Of a DNA stretch of 45,355 bases, positions 32,661-40,943 are shown one piece after another. Source of the DNA: JADFUS01 sp036653215 (GTDB lineage: Bacteria > Bacteroidota > Bacteroidia > Bacteroidales > Rikenellaceae); assembly GCA_036653215.1 (NCBI GenBank), contig JAVVUK010000004.1:1-45355 (forward strand), read 5' to 3'. The notes beneath the pieces were generated by a model. It saw nothing but the letters and a program-made list of their open reading frames with translations. It did no database searches and had not been told where the DNA came from. Both the position numbers and the translations under genes were made by a program. The first letter of the stretch is position 1. Every line of letters begins with the position of its first letter.

Positions 32661-33686
32661 TTGGAAAGTGAAATTAACAAAATACTGAAAACAGTAATAC
32701 ATCCGGCCGAAAGCTCTGACATAGTGTCTCTTGGCATGGTAGACAAGGTGAAAGTAACCCCTGACGAGGTGCTTATTATTTTGCAAATGAAGAGGGTGAA
32801 AGACCCTTTTGCTGCTAAAATCAAAAGACGTGTTGAAGATGCGATAATTGCTTTTTATCCTCAATATGCCGGTAAGGTGAGCATAATTGTCAAAGAGGCT
32901 GCTCCAAAGGAGGTTAAGCCTCAGCCAAAAACGCCAGAGACAAATATAATTAAAAAGGTTATAGCCGTCTCTTCATGTAAGGGTGGTGTGGGCAAAAGCA
33001 CTGTAACAGCGTTTCTTGCACGCACACTTGCTGAAAGAGGCTATAAAGTAGGTCTTGTAGATACGGACATATATGGTCCTTCTATACCTCAGATGTTTGG
33101 TGTTGAGGGTTATATGCCTTCTTCTGTTGAGGTTGACGGCAAAGATCTTATCGAGCCTTGTGTTGTTGACAACATCAAAATAATGTCGATAGGCTTTTTC
33201 ATAAAACCGACCGATGCTTTGGTGTGGCGTGGTCCTATGGCTACTAATGCTCTGAAACAACTAATCCACCAAACAAAGTGGGATACCTTAGACTACCTAT
33301 TAATCGATCTTCCTCCGGGAACAGGTGATGTACATCTTACTGTGCTTAGTGAGTTAAAGGTGAATGGTGCAATTATTGTTACCACACCCCAAAAGATAGC
33401 TCTTGCCGATGTGGTAAGGGGTATAGAGATGTTTGGTAAGGAGGGTATTAAAGTTCCGATCTTAGGATTAGTGGAAAATATGTCTTGGTTTACTCCTGCT
33501 GAGGCCTTAGATAAAAAATACTATATCTTTGGTAAAGGTGGTGGTAAGGAACTTGCAGCGGAAAGAGGTATTCCTCTTATAGCTCAAATTCCTATTATCT
33601 TGGCAGAGGGAGAAGATGTCTCTTTGAGTTTAAATAACAAGGAGCTGAAAGAGTGTTACGATAAAATTGCCGCCTATGTTATATGA
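32661..33686 (+). CDS. mrp: Mrp/NBP35-family iron-sulfur carrier ATPase
   Basis: A 341-residue P-loop ATPase of the Mrp/ApbC family, which delivers Fe-S clusters. The N-terminal ~85 residues form an MIP18 (DUF59)-like domain; the ATPase begins at VIAVSSCKGGVGKSTVT with the deviant Walker A, then DTDIYGPSIPQMF and LIDLPPGTGDVHLT. The C-terminal CxxC of E. coli Mrp is absent: the equivalent stretch reads ENMSWFTPAEALDKKYYIFG, which I recall as normal for Bacteroidetes. The start is TTG: the frame is closed upstream by TAA at 32637 and no ATG lies before residue 26, which would cut into the first domain. It overlaps waaA by 11 bases. Confidence 0.93.
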   Translation: MESEINKILKTVIHPAESSDIVSLGMVDKVKVTPDEVLIILQMKRVKDPFAAKIKRRVEDAIIAFYPQYAGKVSIIVKEAAPKEVKPQPKTPETNIIKKVIAVSSCKGGVGKSTVTAFLARTLAERGYKVGLVDTDIYGPSIPQMFGVEGYMPSSVEVDGKDLIEPCVVDNIKIMSIGFFIKPTDALVWRGPMATNALKQLIHQTKWDTLDYLLIDLPPGTGDVHLTVLSELKVNGAIIVTTPQKIALADVVRGIEMFGKEGIKVPILGLVENMSWFTPAEALDKKYYIFGKGGGKELAAERGIPLIAQIPIILAEGEDVSLSLNNKELKECYDKIAAYVI

Positions 33687-34905
33687 TTTACTTCTTATAC
33701 TTGGTAAATTTGGCGTTACAGTAGCTTCTGTTTTTAATAAGAAGGCTGCCCTTTGGTGTAAAGGTCAAAAGGGACTTCTTGAAAACGTGGAGAGTTCTAT
33801 GAGAGGTGTTGAGGGTAATGTCGTTTGGTTTCACTGTGCCTCTTTAGGCGAATTTGAACAGGGAAGACCTCTTATAGAGGATTGGAAAGATAAAAACCCG
33901 GCAGACTCAATAGTTCTTACCTTTTTCTCTCCTTCGGGATATGAGGTGCGTAAAAACTATAAAGGTGCAGACCATGTTTTCTATTTGCCTTTGGATATAA
34001 GCTATAACGCAAGGGCTTTTGTGAGGGCTATAAATCCCAAATGTGCCATATTTATAAAATATGAATATTGGAATAATTATACCAAAGAACTTCAGAAAAT
34101 AGGAGCTAAGAGTTATGTGGTGTCTGCTATTTTCCGAGAGAACGATACTTTCTTCCGTCCTTGGGGGGGCTTATATGCAAATATATTACGTCGATATGAT
34201 CGTCTGTTTCTTCAAAATGAGAGTTCTCGTGAGTTGCTTCATAAAATAGGTATCGATAACACTACCGTCTGTGGAGATACTCGTTTCGATAGGGTTGCGA
34301 ACTTAGAGAAAAGTATTAAAATAATTCCTAAGGTTGAGGCGTTTACTGCAAATGAAGATGTCTTTATTGTGGGCAGTTCGTGGCCTAAAGATGATGAGAT
34401 TACAATAGACCTTATTGGGCTGTTCCCAAAGATGAAATTTATTATTGTTCCACATGAAATAGATGAGGCTAAGATAGTTTCTATTGTCGATAGATGCGAG
34501 GCTTTAGGTCGTAAGACAGTGAGATATAGCAAAGATGAAGATTTAGGAGTTTGTGCCGATGCTTCGGTCATGGTTATCGATGTTATAGGCGTTCTTTCTT
34601 CTACATATCACTATTGTAAATATGCTTATATTGGAGGAGGATTTGGTGTGGGGATCCACAACACCTTAGAGGCTGCTACTTTTGGTCTTCCTATTATTTT
34701 TGGACCAAACTATAAACGTTTTGACGAGGCGATAGGACTTGTTGATAACCAAATAGCAACTCCAATTGCCTCTGTTGAAGAGGCGCACAAGTGGCTTGCC
34801 GAGATGAGCGAAGATGGTGAATTATATAAAAAGACATCTGCGGCGGCAAAGATGTTCGTTTCGCAAAATAGTGGTGCTACAAAGGAAATTTTAAGACATA
34901 TATAG
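33676..34905 (+). CDS. waaA: 3-deoxy-D-manno-octulosonic acid (Kdo) transferase
   Basis: A 409-residue inner-membrane GT30 glycosyltransferase that adds Kdo from CMP-Kdo to lipid A precursor. Signatures are an N-terminal hydrophobic anchor, WFHCASLGEFEQGRPLIE with the family's conserved Glu, FFSPSGYEVRKNY, PLDISYNARAFVRAINP, IFIKYEYWNNY, VCGDTRFDRV, and GIHNTLEAATFGLPIIFGP near the end. ATG 33676 is used instead of a TTG nine bases earlier. It overlaps mrp, so lipopolysaccharide assembly and Fe-S delivery share a transcript. Confidence 0.95.
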   Translation: MLYDLLLILGKFGVTVASVFNKKAALWCKGQKGLLENVESSMRGVEGNVVWFHCASLGEFEQGRPLIEDWKDKNPADSIVLTFFSPSGYEVRKNYKGADHVFYLPLDISYNARAFVRAINPKCAIFIKYEYWNNYTKELQKIGAKSYVVSAIFRENDTFFRPWGGLYANILRRYDRLFLQNESSRELLHKIGIDNTTVCGDTRFDRVANLEKSIKIIPKVEAFTANEDVFIVGSSWPKDDEITIDLIGLFPKMKFIIVPHEIDEAKIVSIVDRCEALGRKTVRYSKDEDLGVCADASVMVIDVIGVLSSTYHYCKYAYIGGGFGVGIHNTLEAATFGLPIIFGPNYKRFDEAIGLVDNQIATPIASVEEAHKWLAEMSEDGELYKKTSAAAKMFVSQNSGATKEILRHI

Positions 34906-34934
34906 AAGGGTAAAATTATATTATTCTAATTGCT

Positions 34935-35558
34935 ATGAAAAAGGTATTTGTGTTATTATGTGTGTTGCTTTCTCTTCCGTCAATGGCTCAAGTTGTTGAA
35001 GACGGAGGATTTAAAGATGTTGTGAGAAATAGAGATAAAGAGCGAACCATTGAGCCTACATATTATAATGCAGTTATCCTTCAAGCGGGTTACTCTTTGT
35101 TTAACAACGACATAGGGAAATATGGTTATAACATAAGTTTGGAATATGACTACTACTTCTCGCATAACATATACGCCATAGGGACATATTACTATGCCTA
35201 TTCGAGTAATAGTGTTCAATATAAAGAGACTAAAGAAGACCTTCATGGTGGTATGCAAGAGCATATTTTAGCTGTTGGATTTGGCTATGATGTATTGAAA
35301 GTCAATGGTCACCGCATATACGGATCGTTGTCTGTGGGTGTGGGACATCAAGATTACACATACGACATTGCCGCTTCGGAGTTTCCTTTTAAAAAGCAAG
35401 AGATAAAAGAGGGTGGTTGGGATGTTGCTTATTTCCCAAGTGCAGGATATGGATATTCTTTTGTTCCAAATCTTGAAATAGGACTAAACTGGGGAGGTTA
35501 CTTCCTAAAACGTTATTGGGCTAATAGTTTTAATATACGTGTAGCATACCGCTTTTAG
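34935..35558 (+). CDS. Predicted outer-membrane beta-barrel protein
   Basis: Unrecognised at family level. A 207-residue protein with a clear signal peptide (MKKVFVLLCVLLSLPSMA) and a mature part made of alternating aromatic strands (YYNAVILQAGYSLF, NISLEYDYYF, AIGTYYYAYSS, ILAVGFGYDV, YGSLSVGVGH) ending in NIRVAYRF, whose final Phe is the usual barrel-assembly signal. Eight to ten strands fit a small barrel. It follows waaA after 29 bases with no promoter box that I can see, so it may be read through. Function unknown. Confidence 0.75.
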   Translation: MKKVFVLLCVLLSLPSMAQVVEDGGFKDVVRNRDKERTIEPTYYNAVILQAGYSLFNNDIGKYGYNISLEYDYYFSHNIYAIGTYYYAYSSNSVQYKETKEDLHGGMQEHILAVGFGYDVLKVNGHRIYGSLSVGVGHQDYTYDIAASEFPFKKQEIKEGGWDVAYFPSAGYGYSFVPNLEIGLNWGGYFLKRYWANSFNIRVAYRF

Positions 35559-35585
35559 AGGATGCGTAAAAATGTTAATAGATAA

Positions 35586-37379
35586 ATGATAAGAAAATAC
35601 CTTTTGTTATGTGTGGCGATCTCTTTCGCCTTTGTGGTTTATGGTCAAGAAGAGCAAGGCACAAGAAATAGCTTTCTGACGCATTCCGCTTTTTACAGTT
35701 ATCCAACAGAGAGTGCGGCACTTGGTGATGTAAGAAAGACAAATCCCAAATATATAGAAGTCACTACTTGGAGTTACCTCACGCTAAAAGATAAATCCAA
35801 ATTTACTAAATCATTGCTATATGGCAGTATAGACACTCTTGTTTGGAAAAGTGTTCCACGTGTAAACAAGGCTTCGATAGCTTCTGATGATAAGATTGTG
35901 GTATATAGGGCTGAGATTACTCTTAAAAAATATGCTGTCTTTCGTGAGGTCTATATGAGTGTTGGTGCGGCGGCTTCAAGCAGCACCATCTATGTAAACG
36001 GGCGTGAAGTAGGAGGGTCTTACGACTCTAAAGCCACAATAGAATATGACATTACAGAATATCTCAATGAGGGACTTAACAATGTGGCTGTCGTATGCTC
36101 GGCAGATGCTTCTTCGATAGAGGCAAGCAGCCGTTTAGGAATTGCTTCAGAGATAGATATCTACTCTAAAAATAAGGTACATATCTTAAATATATCTTAT
36201 GTTCCGACTTTCCCATCAAGTGGAGATAAAGCTCTTTTAGAGGTGCAGATGACCCTTAAGAGTCATCTATTAAATAAAAAGGCATTTCGCATTGAGTATA
36301 AACTCTTGTCTCAAGATGGTGAAGTTATCTCTCGTAGTTTCATAGATTCAGATATAGATATGCGTTCATCACGCAATTTCCCTTTTCTCTCTACCATAAA
36401 AGATCCTAAATTATGGAGTCCTTCTTCGCCATACCTATATACTATGTTGTTTACCTTAACACAAGAAGGTCGTGTGACAGAGGTGGTGCGTCAAGATGTC
36501 GGGTTGCGTGATTACGCCTCAAATAAAGACCATATAGTTGCTGTTACTTTAACTCCAAATATCTCATATAACAAAGAAGAGGCACAGGCAGAGGCAGACC
36601 TAATTAGAAGTGTTGGCATAAATACGATAATATCAAAATCACCGATGAATGACACTTATCTTACCGCTTGTGATAAGGCTGGTTTATATGTGGTAGATAT
36701 GGTAAATATAGACAATTCTAAAAGTGGAAATTCTCTTCTTGTTGGAGGTTCGTTTGCCAATGATCCACGATGGTTGGAGAACCATAAAGAAAGGGTTGAA
36801 CATCAACTTCTGCAACACGCCAATCATACTTCTCTTGCTGCTTGGCAACTTGTGGGTGGTGGTGCAAACGGATATAATATATACGAGTCTTATCTCCATG
36901 CTAAAGATCTTGAAAAAAGAGTTCCTATACTGAATAGCTCTGCTGCTGGAGAATGGAACAGCGATAGTGCAGCGTCTCTCTTCGGAGGTGTTGTAGGTGC
37001 TTGGGTGAAGGGTGATATGTTAAATATGGAGGGTGCTTTATCTGAAAAGTCATATAAAATGATGGATACCCAATCTTCTGTATATGTAAGGGCGGAAGAC
37101 CTTACGAAAGGAAGTTTTAGAATTACAAACAACAACGCCGAGCCTTTGGGGGTCGGCGAGGTGACATATAAGATGTCGGTAAATGATATCCTTATTCGTG
37201 AGGGCGTTGTGGAAGACCTTGTGAAGGCAAATAGCTTTATAATCTATACCATAGCTCACTACAAAGATATCCCTCTTCCTATTCAGATAAAGCATTCACA
37301 GCAATTACGCTTTGGAAAGACCTTTAAAATAGAGATCTTCTATAAAGGAGCATTAGTGTATAGCGTTAAGGTACAGTAA
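35586..37379 (+). CDS. GH2-like (beta-galactosidase-related) protein, catalytically degenerate
   Basis: A 597-residue exported protein with a signal peptide (residues 1-20). It follows the glycoside hydrolase 2 layout: a jelly-roll sugar-binding-like domain (about 55-190, IYVNGREVGG), an Ig-like domain (200-305, DPKLWSPSSPYLYTMLF), a shortened barrel (315-490) and a C-terminal domain (495-597, YVRAEDLTKGSFRITNNN). In the barrel, GH2 enzymes carry a Trp-Ser-Leu-Gly-Asn-Glu motif; here W420 is followed by QLVGGG, so the catalytic Asn-Glu is Gly-Gly. The second-glutamate region (EYAHAMGN in LacZ) is absent and the barrel is short. It may bind sugar without cutting it. No SusC/SusD genes adjoin. 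Confidence 0.82.
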   Translation: MIRKYLLLCVAISFAFVVYGQEEQGTRNSFLTHSAFYSYPTESAALGDVRKTNPKYIEVTTWSYLTLKDKSKFTKSLLYGSIDTLVWKSVPRVNKASIASDDKIVVYRAEITLKKYAVFREVYMSVGAAASSSTIYVNGREVGGSYDSKATIEYDITEYLNEGLNNVAVVCSADASSIEASSRLGIASEIDIYSKNKVHILNISYVPTFPSSGDKALLEVQMTLKSHLLNKKAFRIEYKLLSQDGEVISRSFIDSDIDMRSSRNFPFLSTIKDPKLWSPSSPYLYTMLFTLTQEGRVTEVVRQDVGLRDYASNKDHIVAVTLTPNISYNKEEAQAEADLIRSVGINTIISKSPMNDTYLTACDKAGLYVVDMVNIDNSKSGNSLLVGGSFANDPRWLENHKERVEHQLLQHANHTSLAAWQLVGGGANGYNIYESYLHAKDLEKRVPILNSSAAGEWNSDSAASLFGGVVGAWVKGDMLNMEGALSEKSYKMMDTQSSVYVRAEDLTKGSFRITNNNAEPLGVGEVTYKMSVNDILIREGVVEDLVKANSFIIYTIAHYKDIPLPIQIKHSQQLRFGKTFKIEIFYKGALVYSVKVQ

Positions 37380-38961
37380 CCGATTGGTTAGGCATATTAT
37401 AATTTTCGGGGATCTCAATCCAGAATTTTGATCCTTTACCAAACTCTGACACGACCCCTATCTCACCGCCTAAACGTGAGGCGATAGTCTCACATATAGA
37501 AAGCCCTAAGCCTGTGCCTTGTATAAAATCGTTAAGCTTAACAAAACGATCAAATATCTTAGTTATATTTTCTTCTTTGATGCCGATGCCTGTGTCTTGA
37601 ACATATAGACATACATTCCCATTGTCTTGTCTTTTACAACCGAGACTTATCGATCCTTTTGATGTAAATTTAACAGCGTTATTTAGGAAATTAGAAAGTA
37701 CCTGCGATATTCTGTTTATGTCGGAGGTTAGTGTTATATCGGGATCTATCTTATCTACTAATATCTCAACACCTTCGTGCGCCTTTAGTGCGGTAGACAT
37801 AGAAAGACCTTTTAACAAGTTCGGAATGTCTATCTCTGTAAAGGTAAAGTTGATCTTGTCAGCTTCAATTTTAGATAAGTCAAGTATGTCGTTTATTATA
37901 TTGAGCAGTAGATTGTTATTTTGTTCTATGAGCTTGATGTATTCTGCCGCTTCTTCTTTGTCGTCAGTGGAGGCAACGAGTCCTGAAAAGCCGACAATTG
38001 CATTAAGTGGAGTGCGTATTTCATGGCTCATGTTCGATATGAACGCCGATTTTAAGATGTTAGATTCTTCGGCCTTCTTACGCAACCTTATCAGCTCATT
38101 CATGGCGTTAACCTCTTTGGTGATGTTCTTTTGCGATCCTATGATGGTTTTTACATTGCCTTCACTGTCATATTCATTTGGCACAGCGTGAATGTTAGCC
38201 CATATCTTCTCGTTATACTTCGTTGTTGATCGAACGGTAAATTCGCAATGAGAAGACTCTTTATTGATGATTTTGTTAAAGGCGTATAAAACTTTATTTC
38301 GGTCTTCCTTGTCAACAAGTTTGTTTAGTAATTCATCGTAATATGTAGATCCATAGATAACATCATTGTCAATCATAGAGTTGAATAGCTTTGTCTCAAC
38401 GTCATAAGACCATGAAGTTAGTCCTCCGGCATTAAGGGCTACCTCAATTTCGTTTTGTTTCTTTTTCATCATTCCGTGTATCTTTTCGGTAGACTTTGTA
38501 ATATCACGAACTATACACAAGATGTAACTATTGTCTAAAGGTTTAGTTGTCGCTTCTAAATATGCGTCACCTATCATATAACGAAATGTCTCGGTTTGTT
38601 TGTTAACGATTATGCGGTCAAGAACATCGTTCAATATCGAGCAGGCTTGTTGGAACGGAGAGTTGATATCATTGGTAAAAACGGTTATGTTTTTACCAAT
38701 GATATCATTCTTCGAAAAACCAAACATCGCCGCAGGAGTAATGTTTATTATGTCTATTATATATTTGTCATTGTTAAGCACAAATATAGAACCAGGAAGA
38801 GCAGAAATTAGTTTGTCGTCAAATTTGAGGTGTGCGATATCCTTCTTGTGTTTTAGAATAAGATATACACATATGACAATTGAAAGGCAAAGTAATATAA
38901 TAATGGTTATCATGATTTTTGCACTATTTCTAAGTATCTCATGGATGGCGATTTTTGCCAT
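37366..38961 (-). CDS. PAS-domain sensor histidine kinase
   Basis: A 531-residue membrane kinase. One N-terminal helix (about 15-37), two PAS-like sensor domains (about 45-160 and 170-285), a HisKA domain with phospho-acceptor H313 in SNMSHEIRTPLNAIVGF, and an ATPase domain with N box NFLNNAVKF, G1 DTGIGI and G2 GTGLGLSI. No receiver domain is attached and no response regulator lies in the window, so its partner is unknown. The start is uncertain: ATG 38961 lies in a hairpin arm, while ATG 38913 begins directly at the membrane helix. Its 3' end overlaps the convergent GH2-like gene by 14 bases. Confidence 0.9.
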   Translation of the reverse strand: MAKIAIHEILRNSAKIMITIIILLCLSIVICVYLILKHKKDIAHLKFDDKLISALPGSIFVLNNDKYIIDIINITPAAMFGFSKNDIIGKNITVFTNDINSPFQQACSILNDVLDRIIVNKQTETFRYMIGDAYLEATTKPLDNSYILCIVRDITKSTEKIHGMMKKKQNEIEVALNAGGLTSWSYDVETKLFNSMIDNDVIYGSTYYDELLNKLVDKEDRNKVLYAFNKIINKESSHCEFTVRSTTKYNEKIWANIHAVPNEYDSEGNVKTIIGSQKNITKEVNAMNELIRLRKKAEESNILKSAFISNMSHEIRTPLNAIVGFSGLVASTDDKEEAAEYIKLIEQNNNLLLNIINDILDLSKIEADKINFTFTEIDIPNLLKGLSMSTALKAHEGVEILVDKIDPDITLTSDINRISQVLSNFLNNAVKFTSKGSISLGCKRQDNGNVCLYVQDTGIGIKEENITKIFDRFVKLNDFIQGTGLGLSICETIASRLGGEIGVVSEFGKGSKFWIEIPENYNMPNQSVTVP

Positions 38962-38968
38962 CCATGAG
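38938..38968. other. Perfect hairpin between pepP and the kinase gene
   Basis: CTCATGGATGGC (38938-38949) pairs with GCCATCCATGAG (38957-38968), 12 of 12, loop of seven. It begins 10 bases beyond the pepP stop and contains the first possible ATG of the kinase. No T-run follows on the minus strand. It could be a weak terminator for pepP or a structure masking the kinase start. Confidence 0.7.
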
Positions 38969-38978
38969 TCTTATGTAT

Positions 38979-40364
38979 TTAAAATTGACGCAATTTCTCA
39001 ACATCTTCAACCGACTTAGGAATAGGCTTTCCAAGTAGGCGAGATCCTTCGGGAGTGATAAGAAAATCTTCTTCGTTACGACATCCGCTAAAGCCTTTAT
39101 ATTTCTCTATGGCATCGTAATTTAAAAATTCGGTGAATTTCTTTTCGGCTCTCCATTTGTCGATAAGCTCAGGGATAAAATAGATACCAGGTTCTATGGT
39201 AAGGACAAAACCAGGTTCCAACTCACGAGCAAGACGAAGCGATTTGTATCCAAATACAGTGCTCTTTGGTTTACCGTCATATCCTACCCATACCTCACCT
39301 AAGTTTTCCATGTCGTGAACGTCCATACCCATCATATGTCCAAGTCCGCAAGGGAAAAATAGAGCGTGAGCCCCTTGTTCTACTGCCTCGTGGGTGTCTC
39401 CTTTTGTTAATCCTAAAGCTTTAAGTCCGTCGAAAATTGTGCTGCAAGCGTGTTTATGAACATCGACAAACTTAGTGCCCGGACGCAACATATCAATAGC
39501 GTTGTTGTGTGCTGCAAGAGCAATTTCATAGATTTCTCTCTGGCGAGTAGTGAATTTGTGTCCGACAGGGAAAGTAGAAGACATATCTCCTGAATATCCG
39601 TTTTTGTTAAGTGCTCCACAGTCTATAAGGAGCATCTGACCTTCTTTTATGACGTTGCTATGATTGTGGTTATGAAGTGTTTGTCCGTTTATTGTTGCAA
39701 TGATAGGGAAAGAAAGTTCTCCGTCTGCGGCAATGGCAACTCTATGTGCTGCTGCTGCAACTTCTGCTTCTATCATTCCTGGACGAGCCGCTTTCATAGC
39801 AGCAATGTGCATATCAGCGGTTATGTTACAAGCATCTTCGATCTCAAGTATCTCTTCTGCACTCTTATGGTTACGTTGTGCTACAACAGCCTTAATAAAA
39901 TCAAGAGACACTGCCTTTTCTTGATCTTGAGGTGCTATGCCAAGAAGATTTAAAAGGGTTACGTTATGCTCTGCACGATATGGAGGTAAGAAATGGATCT
40001 TGCGACCTTGTTTTTGTGCTTTTTTTAGATATTCGGCAAGTTTTTCTGTCGGAGCAGTCTCTTTAACACCAACTAAAGAAGCGTTATGGTCTATAGTAGG
40101 GAGTGTTCCCATCCATACGATGTCATCAATGGTAAGTTCATTGCCAAAGATGATCTCACGATCTTCGTCTATATCTATAATAGAGGTGAGATTAGCTTGT
40201 TTTAATCCGAAAAAATAATTGAATGAAGCGTCTTGATAATAAGGAAAAGTATTGTCAAGGTAGTTCATGCCGACCTCATTGTTACCTAAAAATAATAGTA
40301 TGCCACTTCCGACATCCTTTTTTAGACGTGCACGTCTGTTTACGTAAGTCTCTTTTTTAAACAT
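38979..40364 (-). CDS. pepP: Xaa-Pro aminopeptidase (M24)
   Basis: A 461-residue cytosolic metallopeptidase that removes N-terminal residues before proline. N-terminal aminopeptidase-P domain (about 1-150), then the pita-bread fold with the metal ligands in order: the two Asp in LLIDCGALNKNGYSGDMSST, His in GLGHMMGMDVHDMEN, Glu in LTIEPGIYF, and Glu in CRNEEDFLIT. Length fits the AMPP type. It is downstream of the DUF2148 gene by 38 bases in the murI-ftsK run; a perfect hairpin follows its stop. Confidence 0.95.
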   Translation of the reverse strand: MFKKETYVNRRARLKKDVGSGILLFLGNNEVGMNYLDNTFPYYQDASFNYFFGLKQANLTSIIDIDEDREIIFGNELTIDDIVWMGTLPTIDHNASLVGVKETAPTEKLAEYLKKAQKQGRKIHFLPPYRAEHNVTLLNLLGIAPQDQEKAVSLDFIKAVVAQRNHKSAEEILEIEDACNITADMHIAAMKAARPGMIEAEVAAAAHRVAIAADGELSFPIIATINGQTLHNHNHSNVIKEGQMLLIDCGALNKNGYSGDMSSTFPVGHKFTTRQREIYEIALAAHNNAIDMLRPGTKFVDVHKHACSTIFDGLKALGLTKGDTHEAVEQGAHALFFPCGLGHMMGMDVHDMENLGEVWVGYDGKPKSTVFGYKSLRLARELEPGFVLTIEPGIYFIPELIDKWRAEKKFTEFLNYDAIEKYKGFSGCRNEEDFLITPEGSRLLGKPIPKSVEDVEKLRQF

Positions 40365-40402
40365 AACATTGTTTTTTTAGTTTCTATACAAGAAACGGGT
40401 TC

Positions 40403-40933
40403 TTATTTTCTGTCAAAATATGGGCTCTTGCCACTACAGCTAAGAGGTATTGCCAATATATTTCTACAATTACTAAGTAAGTCTAAATCTCGTGCTGCCA
40501 CTCCAGCGGAATACATAACACGACAATCGACTCTGTTATCTGCTGCCACAGACACTGCCGATCCTACTGCTATGCCTTGATTTATGAAGATAAACGAACA
40601 TGGCGTTGTGGGATGTGTGTTTTCTCTTTCTTGACAGGTCGGATAGCCACATTGTCCACAATTTAGTTTCTGGTCTATCTGTTTTGCTCCGACAAGCACT
40701 ACGCAAGCAGAATTTTCTATATTTTCAGCGTCACGTAGAAAAAAAGAAAGCCCCTGTTCTTTGCCAATATCCCTCATTCGTGCGGCTAATCGGCGAACTG
40801 TGATGCCGCTAATTACGCCAGTTTCGATGTTGTCTACTCCTTTTGCTTTCGGAGCAGTACGTATTGCCGTCATCATGGCTTTTGCTACACAAAGAATTTG
40901 TTCTTCTCTGGTATTTTCTTCAAAAAGTATCAT
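40403..40933 (-). CDS. DUF2148 ferredoxin-domain protein
   Basis: A 176-residue protein of the DUF2148 family, recognised from the helical N-terminus ENTREEQILCVAKAMMTAIR TAPKAKG and the cysteine cluster LNCGQCGYPTCQER, with two more cysteines later (HPTTPCSFIF, DNRVDCRVM). The motif could hold an Fe-S cluster, as the family name suggests, but no activity is known. It starts ten bases after ftsK and is probably co-transcribed with it and pepP. No signal peptide, so cytosolic. Confidence 0.85.
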   Translation of the reverse strand: MILFEENTREEQILCVAKAMMTAIRTAPKAKGVDNIETGVISGITVRRLAARMRDIGKEQGLSFFLRDAENIENSACVVLVGAKQIDQKLNCGQCGYPTCQERENTHPTTPCSFIFINQGIAVGSAVSVAADNRVDCRVMYSAGVAARDLDLLSNCRNILAIPLSCSGKSPYFDRK

Positions 40934-40943
40934 AATTTATTAC

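Noticed and set aside
32661..32738. mrp as an N-terminally truncated gene because no ATG is found
   Set aside because: The TTG start gives a complete MIP18-like domain; the missing ATG reflects a non-ATG start rather than a broken gene.
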